Of a stretch of 37,452 nt of DNA, positions 1 through 6,604 are shown piece after piece (position 1 is the stretch's first letter; every line of letters begins with the position of its first letter). Both the position numbers and the translations under genes were made by a program. The DNA lies in the NCBI GenBank assembly GCA_900752215.1, contig CAADUO010000057.1, positions 1 to 37,452 of the forward strand, written 5' to 3'. The DNA comes from an uncultured Collinsella sp. (GTDB taxonomy: Bacteria > Actinomycetota > Coriobacteriia > Coriobacteriales > Coriobacteriaceae). Below the pieces are notes generated by a model. The model saw only the letters and a program-made list of their open reading frames with translations. It was not told the origin of the DNA and made no database searches.

Positions 1-69
1 GCCTGGACGAAGTCCGGGCCCGCGCCTTTAGACGCGAGCCCGGGGCCCGTGGGTTATACCCTAAGAGCA
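1..69. other. Left-edge GC-rich stretch, no gene assigned
   Basis: This stretch precedes the feo operon and follows whatever lies to the left. Positions 1-19 can fold into a tight hairpin (GCCTGGAC / GTCCGGGC around a GAA loop), and 52-62 is a small palindrome (GGGTTATACCC). No reading frame here has a start codon, so any coding content would be the tail of a gene outside the window. It could be the 3' end of a structured RNA or an upstream leader, but I recognise no family. Confidence 0.3.
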
Positions 70-100
70 AACCACCCTTTTTAAGGGTGGTTCTGATTTT
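70..100 (+). terminator. Probable terminator upstream of feo operon
   Basis: There is a perfect 10-bp stem, AACCACCCTT (70-79) and AAGGGTGGTT (83-92), with a TTT loop, followed by CTGATTTT. The T tract is interrupted, so efficiency is uncertain. It would separate transcription from the left from the feo genes. Confidence 0.6.
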
Positions 101-143
101 CGTATAGGAAACTTTTCCGAAATCTGAATGGGGACCCTTTCCA

Positions 144-197
144 AAAAGTTAACCACGTGTTAGTTTACTAAAGCGAACATAGGCGTGGTTAACTTTT
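144..197 (+). promoter_or_regulatory. Inverted repeat in the feoA leader, candidate iron-regulator site
   Basis: Two perfect 14-bp arms, AAAAGTTAACCACG (144-157) and CGTGGTTAACTTTT (184-197), flank a 26-bp centre. The centre itself holds TTAGT-TT-ACTAA (160-171), which resembles DtxR/IdeR-type boxes. The position, 40-95 bp before the first feoA start, fits a metal-responsive repressor site or a leader hairpin. A half-site GGTTAACT recurs at 3349-3356, just before the Feo-associated small gene. The regulator is inferred, not seen. Confidence 0.45.
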
Positions 198-239
198 ACC
201 GCGTCGATGTTGAGGACGAACTGACGTTAGGAGCCACTC

Positions 240-482
240 ATGTCTTGCGGACCGCAGATGCCGGCAATGCCGCTTTCGATGGTAAAAGCGGGCGAAACCG
301 TGCGCGTGTCTCGTGTAAAGGGCAATGAGGATATGAAGCACCACCTCAAGGACCTCGGCTTTGTCGAGGGCAACGAAATCCACGTGGTGAGCTCGAGTGG
401 TGCCAATATCATCGTCACGGTGCTCGGCGCACGCTTTGGTATCGATTCCAAGGTTGCCATGCACATCATGACCGTCGGTTAG
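240..482 (+). CDS. feoA: FeoA-domain ferrous iron transport protein (first copy)
   Basis: An 80-residue cytoplasmic FeoA protein with a small SH3-like barrel fold. It is thought to assist FeoB, probably by binding its cytosolic part. The family pattern is clear: the segment around residues 30-45 (HHLKDLGFVEGNEIHVV) is the usual L-x-D-L-G-hydrophobic-x-x-G core, followed by beta strands ending in IDSKVAMHI. The ATG at 240 is preceded by TTAGGAG about 6 bases upstream. It is the first gene of a feoA-feoA-feoB operon, 40 bp before the second feoA. It differs in sequence from the second copy, so it is not a recent tandem duplication. Its N-terminal MSCGPQMPAMPLSMV extension contains a Cys and Met residues. 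Confidence 0.93.
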   Translation: MSCGPQMPAMPLSMVKAGETVRVSRVKGNEDMKHHLKDLGFVEGNEIHVVSSSGANIIVTVLGARFGIDSKVAMHIMTVG

Positions 483-522
483 TCGACGGTATTTCTGTAC
501 GCACTGAAAGGGGGACAAGTAA

Positions 523-744
523 ATGAAGACGTTGGGTGACGTTAAGGTGGGCGAGAGCTCCACCATCGTCAAGCTTCACGGTGAGGGTGCGCTTCGCCGC
601 CACCTTATGGACCTGGGGCTCATCAAGGGCACTTCGTTCAAGGTCGTGAAGGTTGCACCGCTCGGCGATCCGGTCGAGATCAACGTGCGCGGCTACGAGC
701 TTTCCATCCGCAAGGAGGAGGCCGCCGTCGTCGAGGTCCAGTAA
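523..744 (+). CDS. feoA: FeoA-domain ferrous iron transport protein (second copy)
   Basis: A 73-residue FeoA protein. The core motif RRHLMDLGLIKGTSFKVV (residues about 25-43) is followed by PLGDPVEINVRGYELSIRKEEA, the typical FeoA C-terminal strands. The ATG at 523 has a strong ribosome site (AAAGGGGGA) about 8 bases upstream. It lies 40 bp after the first feoA and 123 bp before feoB. The gap to feoB holds an inverted repeat at 773-792. Two divergent FeoA proteins with one FeoB are common in anaerobes; which one contacts FeoB cannot be told from sequence. Confidence 0.93.
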   Translation: MKTLGDVKVGESSTIVKLHGEGALRRHLMDLGLIKGTSFKVVKVAPLGDPVEINVRGYELSIRKEEAAVVEVQ

Positions 745-772
745 GGACTCGCGGCGCATATTTCTGCAGATA

Positions 773-792
773 AAGTTAGGTTTTTCTAACTT
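773..792 (+). promoter_or_regulatory. DtxR-like inverted repeat before feoB
   Basis: The sequence AAGTTAG (773-779), GTTTTT, CTAACTT (786-792) is a perfect 7-bp inverted repeat. It resembles the TTAGGTTAG...CTAACCTAA layout of DtxR/IdeR/MntR operators. It lies 75 bp before the feoB start, so feoB may have its own iron-controlled promoter. It could also act as a weak hairpin between feoA and feoB. Confidence 0.45.
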
Positions 793-867
793 AATGCAGC
801 ATCTTTGAAGCACATTATCCAGCCTGCGCGGAGAAAGCAGCGCAGGCACACAAGGAAGAAGGATTGA

Positions 868-3195
868 ATGGCGGATTCTCAGATCCATGTCGCGCTGGCG
901 GGTAACCCCAACTGCGGCAAGACCACGCTTTTCAACCTGATCACCGGCGCCAACGGCTACGTTGGCAACTGGCCCGGCGTCACGGTTGAGAAAAAGGAAG
1001 CCAAGCTCCTAAGCGACAAGAACGTTACCATCACGGACCTCCCTGGCATCTACTCGCTTTCCCCCTACAGCCCCGAGGAGCAATGCTCGCGCGATTACCT
1101 CATGAGCGGCGAGCCCGATGTTGTCGTCCAAGTTGTCGATGCCACCAACCTCGAGCGCAACCTGTACCTGGCGCTTCAGGTTATCGAGACCGGCCTGCCC
1201 GTGGTCGTTGCCCTCAACATGGCCGACTTGGTCGAGAAGAACGGCGACAAAATCGACACGGACAAGCTCTCCAAGAAGCTCGGCTGCCCGGTTATGATGA
1301 TCTCCGCTCTTAAGAACAAGGGCATCAAGGAGCTCTTCGAGCAGGTTAAGAAGTCCGCTGCTTCCAAGGGCCAGGTGCCGGAGCACAAGTTCGATTCCTC
1401 CATCGAGGACGTTCTGGACCACATCGAGAACAACCTGCCGGCAAGCGTTCCCGCCAACAAGCGTCGCTACTACGCGGTCAAACTGTTTGAGCGCGACGCG
1501 GACGCCTGCAAGCTCATCAACCTCACCAAGGAGAAGGCCGCTCGCGTGGAGGAGCTGGTCGCCCAGTGCGAGCAGGACTGCGACGACGACGCCGAGTCCA
1601 TCATCACCGGCGAGCGTTACGGCGTGATTGCCCACATCATTGACGAGTGCCTTACCAAGGCTCCGGCAAAGATGAGCACCTCCGAGAAGATCGACCGCGT
1701 GGTTACCAACCGTATCCTGGGCCTGCCGATCTTTGTGGTCATCATGTTCTGCGTGTACTACATCGCCGTTTCCACCTTGGGCGGCACGGTGACCGACTTC
1801 ACCAATGACCAGCTCTTTGGTACCGACGGCTGGTATGTGCTCGGTCAGGGTCGCGACGCCTACGACGCGGCCGTCGAGGCTGCGGGTGACAATGCCGACT
1901 CGGTCGACCCGGCACAGTACGGCCCCTATGTCCCGGGTATCACCACCGTGGTGCACGACGCCCTTGTGGCGGGCGGCACCGAGGACGGTGGCCTGGTCGA
2001 TTCGCTGGTCTGCGACGGCATCGTCGGCGGCCTGGGCGCCATCTTCGGCTTCGTTCCGCAGATGTTCCTGCTGTTCGTCATGCTGTCCTTCTTGGAGGAC
2101 TGCGGCTATATGGCCCGCGTCGCCTTCATCATGGACCGCGTGTTCCGCCGCTTTGGCCTGTCCGGTAAGTCCTTCATCCCCATGCTCGTGTCCTCGGGCT
2201 GCGGCGTCCCCGGCGTCATGGCTACCAAGACCATCGAGAACGAGAAGGACCGCCGCATGACGGTCATGACCACCACGTTCATTCCCTGTGGCGCTAAGCT
2301 GCCGATCATCGCCCTGCTCATGGGTTCCATCATCGGCGATTCTTCTACCACCGCCGCGTGGATCAGCCCGCTCTTCTACTTCCTGGGCGTCTTTGCCGTC
2401 ATCGCCTCGGGCCTCATGCTCAAGAAGACCAAGCTCTTCGCCGGCCGCCCGACCCCGTTTGTCATGGAGCTCCCCGCTTACCACTTCCCGGCGATCCGCT
2501 CCTGGGCGCTGCACGTGTGGGAGCGCTGCTGGGCCTTTATCAAGAAGGCCGGCACGATCATCTTCGCCTCTACCGTCGTGGTGTGGTTCCTCTCCAACTT
2601 TGGTAGCTACAACGGCTCCTTTGGCTTCCTGCCTGCGATGGACGGCATCCCCGAGGAGTTCATGGACTACTCCGTGCTCGCCATGCTGGGCAACCTGGTC
2701 GCTTGGATCTTTGCTCCGCTCGGCTTTAGCACCTGGCAGGCAACCGCGCTGACTGTCTCTGGCCTCGTCGCCAAGGAGAACGTTGTCGCCACCGCCGGCT
2801 CGCTGCTGTCCGTCGCCGACGCGGGCGAGACCGACCCGAGCCTGTGGACCGCGTTTGCCGGCATGTTCCCCACCATGGGCGCCTGCGTTGCCTTCGGCGC
2901 GTTCAACCTGCTGTGCGCTCCGTGCTTTGCCGCTATGGGTACCATCCGCAACCAGATGAATTCCGGCAAGTGGACCGCGATTGCCCTCGGCTACGAGTGC
3001 GCCTTCGCTTGGGTGATCGGCCTGTTCATCAACCAGTTCTATAACCTGCTTGTCCTTGGGCAGTTTGGCTTCTGGACGGTTGTGGCTATCGTGCTGCTGG
3101 TCGCGATGCTCTTCCAGATTTTCCGTCCTATGCCCAAGCACGCTTGGACCGACGAGGACGAGACCAACACTGCTTCCGCTGCAGTTTCCGCCTAA
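868..3195 (+). CDS. feoB: FeoB ferrous iron transporter
   Basis: A 775-residue inner-membrane Fe2+ transporter with an N-terminal GTPase. G1 is GNPNCGKT at residues 12-19, G3 is DLPG at 57-60 and G4 is NMAD at 117-120. A helical spacer follows to about residue 275, then the membrane domain with two Gate-type segments (SFLEDCGYMARVAFIMDR and, later, the second gate around GLVAKENVV). Full length for the family is about 700-800 residues. The ATG at 868 has AGAAGGA 6-7 bases upstream. Between the first two membrane helices (about residues 313-380) there is a long polar, acidic, presumably extracellular loop containing GQGRDAYDAAVEAAGDNADS. A terminator follows at 3227-3257. Confidence 0.97.
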   Translation: MADSQIHVALAGNPNCGKTTLFNLITGANGYVGNWPGVTVEKKEAKLLSDKNVTITDLPGIYSLSPYSPEEQCSRDYLMSGEPDVVVQVVDATNLERNLYLALQVIETGLPVVVALNMADLVEKNGDKIDTDKLSKKLGCPVMMISALKNKGIKELFEQVKKSAASKGQVPEHKFDSSIEDVLDHIENNLPASVPANKRRYYAVKLFERDADACKLINLTKEKAARVEELVAQCEQDCDDDAESIITGERYGVIAHIIDECLTKAPAKMSTSEKIDRVVTNRILGLPIFVVIMFCVYYIAVSTLGGTVTDFTNDQLFGTDGWYVLGQGRDAYDAAVEAAGDNADSVDPAQYGPYVPGITTVVHDALVAGGTEDGGLVDSLVCDGIVGGLGAIFGFVPQMFLLFVMLSFLEDCGYMARVAFIMDRVFRRFGLSGKSFIPMLVSSGCGVPGVMATKTIENEKDRRMTVMTTTFIPCGAKLPIIALLMGSIIGDSSTTAAWISPLFYFLGVFAVIASGLMLKKTKLFAGRPTPFVMELPAYHFPAIRSWALHVWERCWAFIKKAGTIIFASTVVVWFLSNFGSYNGSFGFLPAMDGIPEEFMDYSVLAMLGNLVAWIFAPLGFSTWQATALTVSGLVAKENVVATAGSLLSVADAGETDPSLWTAFAGMFPTMGACVAFGAFNLLCAPCFAAMGTIRNQMNSGKWTAIALGYECAFAWVIGLFINQFYNLLVLGQFGFWTVVAIVLLVAMLFQIFRPMPKHAWTDEDETNTASAAVSA

Positions 3196-3226
3196 GTCCG
3201 AATAAGGATCAACCCCTTTCCACGAG

Positions 3227-3257
3227 CCCGGGTGTCCCAGCGACACTCGGGTTTTTT
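3227..3257 (+). terminator. Intrinsic terminator after feoB
   Basis: The stem CCCGGGTGTC (3227-3236) pairs with GACACTCGGG (3242-3251) with one G-U pair, and is followed directly by six T residues (3252-3257). Confidence 0.9.
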
Positions 3258-3370
3258 GGTGGGAGAGATATGGCATTTCCGCAGATAAAACTGACCAAAT
3301 TAAACCTGTCCCTATTCGGTAGGTGGAGAATGGGGTAAAGTAAGTGATGGTTAACTAGAGGAGGCTTGCT

Positions 3371-3571
3371 ATGGCACCTATCGATATTGTTGTACTGGCC
3401 GTTATCGGTATTGCGTTTGTCGCCGTGTGCGTGCGCATCTACCGCAAGGGCACCTGCGCCGACTGCGCTCAGGGTGGCGTTTGCACGGGGCATTGCTCCA
3501 ACAAAAAGACGTGCGCTGCACTTAAGGGCGTCGACAAAATCGCCGAAGACTTGGGTCGCGGTATCAAATAA
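3371..3571 (+). CDS. FeoB-associated Cys-rich membrane protein
   Basis: A 66-residue protein with one N-terminal membrane helix (about residues 4-24) followed by a basic turn (RIYRKG). A Cys-rich tail has Cys at 29, 32, 38, 42 and 48 (C-x2-C-x5-C-x3-C-x5-C). This matches the FeoB-associated Cys-rich membrane protein family, found next to feoB in many anaerobes and thought to take part in handling Fe2+ at the membrane; its exact role is not established. The ATG at 3371 follows GAGGAGG about 6 bases upstream. It lies after the feoB terminator, so it probably has its own promoter in 3258-3360. A GGTTAACT half-site at 3349-3356 echoes the feoA leader repeat. A hairpin terminator follows. Confidence 0.85.
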   Translation: MAPIDIVVLAVIGIAFVAVCVRIYRKGTCADCAQGGVCTGHCSNKKTCAALKGVDKIAEDLGRGIK

Positions 3572-3584
3572 GGTCTAGGCATCC

Positions 3585-3619
3585 AAGCGCCTCGCGAGCA
3601 TCCGTTCGCGGGGCGCTTT
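3585..3619 (+). terminator. Hairpin terminator after the Feo-associated gene
   Basis: Arms AAGCGCCTCGCGA (3585-3597) and TCGCGGGGCGCTT (3606-3618) pair with one internal mismatch. The stem ends in TTT followed by GCGCATTT. The short T run makes it a moderate terminator. Confidence 0.6.
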
Positions 3620-3715
3620 GCGCATTTGGGCGCGAGCGCGGCGAGTTGAAGAGTATTTTTGGGGTATCGTTAACTGAACTGTAAATTGGCAACTTATCTA
3701 TAACGGAGTAATCCC

Positions 3716-4795
3716 ATGAGCGCTCGTGTAACCATGAAGGACATAGCCGCCGAGCTTGGCGTTTCCATCAATACCGTGCACAAGGCCCTGACGGGAAAGG
3801 CCGGCGTGAGCGAATCCGTGCGCGCCAAGGTGAACGCCAAGGCCGAGGCCATGGGCTATCACCGCAACACAAGTGCCTCAAGCCTGCGCCGCAAGGACAT
3901 CAATCTGGTGTTTTGCCTGCCCCGCGCATCGCGCGAGGGAGCGTACTTTTTCCGTTACCTGTGGGAAGGCTGCAATCGCTTTGAACAGGAGGTCATCGAC
4001 CAGGGCATTACGGTTGAGCGTGTTGAATTTGGCGTGGGCGGCTACGCTGATGCGCTCGAGCAAATCGACGAGCGTTTGCAGGTGGGCGAGAAGATCGATG
4101 GCTTGCTCGCCTATGCGCCGGGCGACGATCGTGCAACTGAGCTTTTGGGGCAGATTGCCGAGGCGGGCGTGACGATCGAGCTCGTCGACGGCGACCGTCC
4201 GCACCTCGACCGTCTGGGCGCCAGTCTGGCTGATTATTCAACGGCGGGCAGCCTGATGGCCGAGCAGGCGGTCAACTTGGTTCACGCTTCTGGGACCGAT
4301 ACCCGCGTGCTTTTATTGGCGGGCGACCCCTACACCGACTCGCACTATTTGACCGCTCGCGCCTTCCACAATTACCTTCGCGAGCACAATGTTCCCTGGC
4401 AGGTCGAGGATCTGACCGGTGCTCATGCCCAGGTCAAGCAGCTCGAGCACGAGCTCAACCAGCGTCTAAAGTCATCGGAAGCCCCCGAGTTGATCTGCAG
4501 CGTGTTCGCCGTGGGCTCTGAGCTGATTGCCGATGCGCTTGTCGCGGCTAACAAGGCCGGCGAAGTAATGGTGATTGGCAACGATCTGTTCCCAGAAAGT
4601 GCGCTGGCTTTGCGTCGGGGCATCTTTACCAACATCGTCTACAAGGACCCGGTGAGTCTGGCATATCGTGGCGCCAAGACCTTAGGCGATTACCTGCTGT
4701 GGGGAAAGACACCAGCGGAGCCTGTGCAAAAGGGGGCTGTTGAGATGGTGTTTGCCAGCAACGTCGATCGTTACTGCGAGCTCGCCGGAATCTAA
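3716..4795 (+). CDS. LacI-family transcriptional regulator, probable repressor of the pectin genes
   Basis: A 359-residue LacI/GalR-type regulator. Residues 6-60 form the N-terminal helix-turn-helix and hinge (VTMKDIAAELGVSINTVHKALTG...VRAKVNAKAEAMGYHRN). The rest is a periplasmic-binding-protein-like sugar-sensing domain, with INLVFCLPRAS opening the first lobe and VIGNDLFPESALALRRG near the end. The ATG at 3716 has CGGAG 8 bases upstream; ATG 3734 is a later alternative. It lies directly upstream of uxaCBA on the same strand, separated by a terminator. Palindromes with a central CG, typical of LacI-family operators, lie before uxaC, the transporter, GH105 and kduD but not before this gene. 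I infer that this protein binds them and senses galacturonate or an intermediate. The effector is unknown. Confidence 0.9.
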   Translation: MSARVTMKDIAAELGVSINTVHKALTGKAGVSESVRAKVNAKAEAMGYHRNTSASSLRRKDINLVFCLPRASREGAYFFRYLWEGCNRFEQEVIDQGITVERVEFGVGGYADALEQIDERLQVGEKIDGLLAYAPGDDRATELLGQIAEAGVTIELVDGDRPHLDRLGASLADYSTAGSLMAEQAVNLVHASGTDTRVLLLAGDPYTDSHYLTARAFHNYLREHNVPWQVEDLTGAHAQVKQLEHELNQRLKSSEAPELICSVFAVGSELIADALVAANKAGEVMVIGNDLFPESALALRRGIFTNIVYKDPVSLAYRGAKTLGDYLLWGKTPAEPVQKGAVEMVFASNVDRYCELAGI

Positions 4796-4860
4796 TGCGT
4801 TTAGGGAGTTCCCTACTTGCCGCGTACTTTTTGGCGGGGGTATCGAAAAATTGTTTCGAA

Positions 4861-4895
4861 GGCCGCTGATGGCGAATCTGCCGTCAGCGGCCTTT
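4861..4895 (+). terminator. Intrinsic terminator after the LacI-family gene
   Basis: The stem GGCCGCTGA (4861-4869) pairs with TCAGCGGCC (4884-4892), with an inner GGC/GCC, followed by TTTCTTT. Confidence 0.88.
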
Positions 4896-4933
4896 CTTTG
4901 TGCCGATCCAACGTAGGGTCCATGGCTCGGCAA

Positions 4934-4959
4934 CCGTTAAGCGGTCAAAACCTACCGTT
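4934..4959 (+). promoter_or_regulatory. 21-bp direct-repeat element (CCGTT box pair) upstream of uxaC
   Basis: CCGTT at 4934-4938 is repeated at 4955-4959, start to start 21 bp. The interior fits the pattern shared with 9866-9891, 16334-16359 and 33141-33166: CCGTT-N4-G-N3-AAA-N2-C-K-R-CCGTT. It ends 24 bp before the proposed -35 of uxaC. The geometry suits an AraC/XylS-type activator; the regulator itself is not in the window. Confidence 0.55.
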
Positions 4960-4975
4960 CGCCCCATGATGGTTA

Positions 4976-5027
4976 AGTGAACGTTCACCTTGTAACGCAT
5001 TTTGCACTAAGATGGTGAACGTTCACC
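4976..5027 (+). promoter_or_regulatory. uxaC promoter with paired LacI-type operators
   Basis: Operator 1 (4976-4989, AGTGAACGTTCACC) and operator 2 (5014-5027, GGTGAACGTTCACC, a perfect 14-bp palindrome) are centred 38 bp apart. A likely -35, TTCACC (4984-4989), is embedded in operator 1. A likely -10, TAAGAT (5008-5013), abuts operator 2 with an 18-bp spacer. A repressor bound here would cover both the -35 and the start site. The operators are seen directly; the promoter boxes are an inference from alignment with the sites at 9907 and 16374. Confidence 0.72.
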
Positions 5028-5080
5028 TAGAGGATGACGAGCGTATTGTGCGCCCGCTCCGCAAACAAAGGGGTTGTTTG

Positions 5081-6508
5081 ATGAAAAACTTCATGGACGA
5101 TCAGGATTTCCTGCTGAGCACCAAGACCGGCGAGGAGCTGTTCCACAACTTTGCCGAGGGCATGCCCATCGTCGACTACCATTGCCACATTTCTCCCAAG
5201 GAGATTTGGGAGGACAAGCGTTTCGAGAACATCACCGAGGTTTGGCTGGGCGGCGACCACTACAAGTGGCGCTTGATGCGTGCCAACGGCGTCGACGAGC
5301 GTTTTATCACTGGCGACGCCCCTGCTCGCGAGAAGTTCCAAAAGTGGGCCGAGACCCTGGGTCGCTGCGTTGGCAACCCCGTCTTTGAGTGGAGCCACCT
5401 GGAGCTTAAGCGCTACTTTGGCTACGAGGGCGTCCTCAACGGCAAGACTGCCCAGGAGGTCTGGGACCTTGCCAACGCCAAGCTCGCCGAGGCCAGCTTT
5501 ACCTGCCGCAACCTGATCAAGCAGTCTAACGTCCGCATGATCTGCACTACCGACGACCCCGCCGACAGCTTTGAGTGGCACAAGAAGATTGCCGCCGATG
5601 ACAGTTTTGACGTTCAGGTCGTTCCCGCCATGCGCCCCGATGCCGCTCTACGCATCGAGCGCGGCCAGGAGTTCGCCGACTACTGCAAGCATCTTTCCGA
5701 GGTTGCCGGCGTTGAGGTCGGCGACTTTGAGGGCATGAAGTCTGCCATCTCCAAGCGCTACGACGTTGCTCACGAGCTGGGCTGCCGCGCCTCCGACCAC
5801 GCACTCGATTACGTTATGTACGTCCCGGCTACCGCCGACGAGATCGAGGCCATCTTTGCCAAGGGCCTGGCTGCCGAGCCGCTCACCGAGGAAGAGGTCC
5901 TCAAGTACAAGACCGCCTTTATGCAGTTTGTCGCCGGCGAGTATGTCCGCCTGGGCTGGGCCATGCAGCTGCACTTTGGCTGCAAGCGCGACAACAACCG
6001 TGCCATGTTTGCCAAGCTCGGCCCCGATACCGGTTATGACTGCATCTCCAACTACACGCCGTCCGACCAGCTCGCCGATTTCCTCAACTCCATCCAGGAG
6101 ACCTGCGGTCTGCCCAAGACCATCCTGTACAGCTTGAACCCCATCGACAACACCATGATCGATACCGTGATGGGCTGTTTCCAGGAGGCTCCGACTGCCG
6201 GTAAGATCCAGAACGGTTCCGCCTGGTGGTTCAACGACAACGAGGTCGGTATGCGCGAGCAGCTCACGGCTCTGGCCAACGAGGGCGTCCTGGGCAACTT
6301 TGTCGGCATGCTCACCGACTCTCGCTCCTTTCTGTCCTATCCGCGCCACGAGTATTTCCGTCGCGTGCTGTGCAGCGTGATCGGCGAGTGGGTTGAGCAG
6401 GGCAAGTATCCGGCCGACATGGAGCTGCTGGGCACCATCGTGCGCGATATCAGCTACAACAACGCGGTCCGCTACTTTGGCTTTGACCTGGATACCGTCG
6501 AGGCCTAA
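5081..6508 (+). CDS. uxaC: Glucuronate/galacturonate isomerase UxaC
   Basis: A 475-residue uronate isomerase of the amidohydrolase superfamily. It converts D-galacturonate to D-tagaturonate (and D-glucuronate to D-fructuronate) in the cytoplasm, the first step of the Ashwell pathway. The metal-binding motif VDYHCHISPKEI lies at residues 31-42 (His34, His36). The C-terminal part has the family's W-W-F-N-D segment and a Y-x-R-H-E-Y-F-R-R stretch. Length matches the usual 470. I chose ATG 5081 because AAAGGGG precedes it by 7-8 bases; the longer frame from ATG 5012 would start inside operator 2. It is the first gene of uxaC-uxaB-uxaA. Confidence 0.96.
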   Translation: MKNFMDDQDFLLSTKTGEELFHNFAEGMPIVDYHCHISPKEIWEDKRFENITEVWLGGDHYKWRLMRANGVDERFITGDAPAREKFQKWAETLGRCVGNPVFEWSHLELKRYFGYEGVLNGKTAQEVWDLANAKLAEASFTCRNLIKQSNVRMICTTDDPADSFEWHKKIAADDSFDVQVVPAMRPDAALRIERGQEFADYCKHLSEVAGVEVGDFEGMKSAISKRYDVAHELGCRASDHALDYVMYVPATADEIEAIFAKGLAAEPLTEEEVLKYKTAFMQFVAGEYVRLGWAMQLHFGCKRDNNRAMFAKLGPDTGYDCISNYTPSDQLADFLNSIQETCGLPKTILYSLNPIDNTMIDTVMGCFQEAPTAGKIQNGSAWWFNDNEVGMREQLTALANEGVLGNFVGMLTDSRSFLSYPRHEYFRRVLCSVIGEWVEQGKYPADMELLGTIVRDISYNNAVRYFGFDLDTVEA

Positions 6509-6533
6509 ACCCGCATCGAATCACACCGAACTC

Positions 6534-6568
6534 GGGAGCGCCGTTGCCACACGCGGCGCCCCCGTTTT
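6534..6568 (+). terminator. Hairpin between uxaC and uxaB
   Basis: GGGAGCGCCG (6534-6543) pairs with CGGCGCCCCC (6554-6563) with one mismatch, followed by GTTTTG. The weak T tract inside an operon suggests partial termination or transcript processing rather than a full stop. Confidence 0.4.
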
Positions 6569-6604
6569 GCCTGCACGCTAACAGCAATCTAAGGAGAGAC
6601 ATCG

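Noticed and set aside
1009..3276. Long open frame on the minus strand opposite feoB
   Set aside because: It is a mirror frame produced by high third-position GC. The composition is unlike a real protein (many His/Gly/Asp repeats) and FeoB on the plus strand is unambiguous. The same applies to long minus frames opposite uxaB, kdpA, kdpB, the flavoprotein and the dehydratase.
3603..3612. CCGTTCGCGGGG resembling the activator box
   Set aside because: It is part of the terminator stem after the Feo-associated gene and has no partner 21 bp away.
5012..5080. Upstream ATG that would extend UxaC by 23 residues
   Set aside because: It lies within the second operator and overlaps the probable transcription start, has no ribosome site, and the extra residues are not UxaC-like. 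ATG 5081 has a good ribosome site and gives the normal length.
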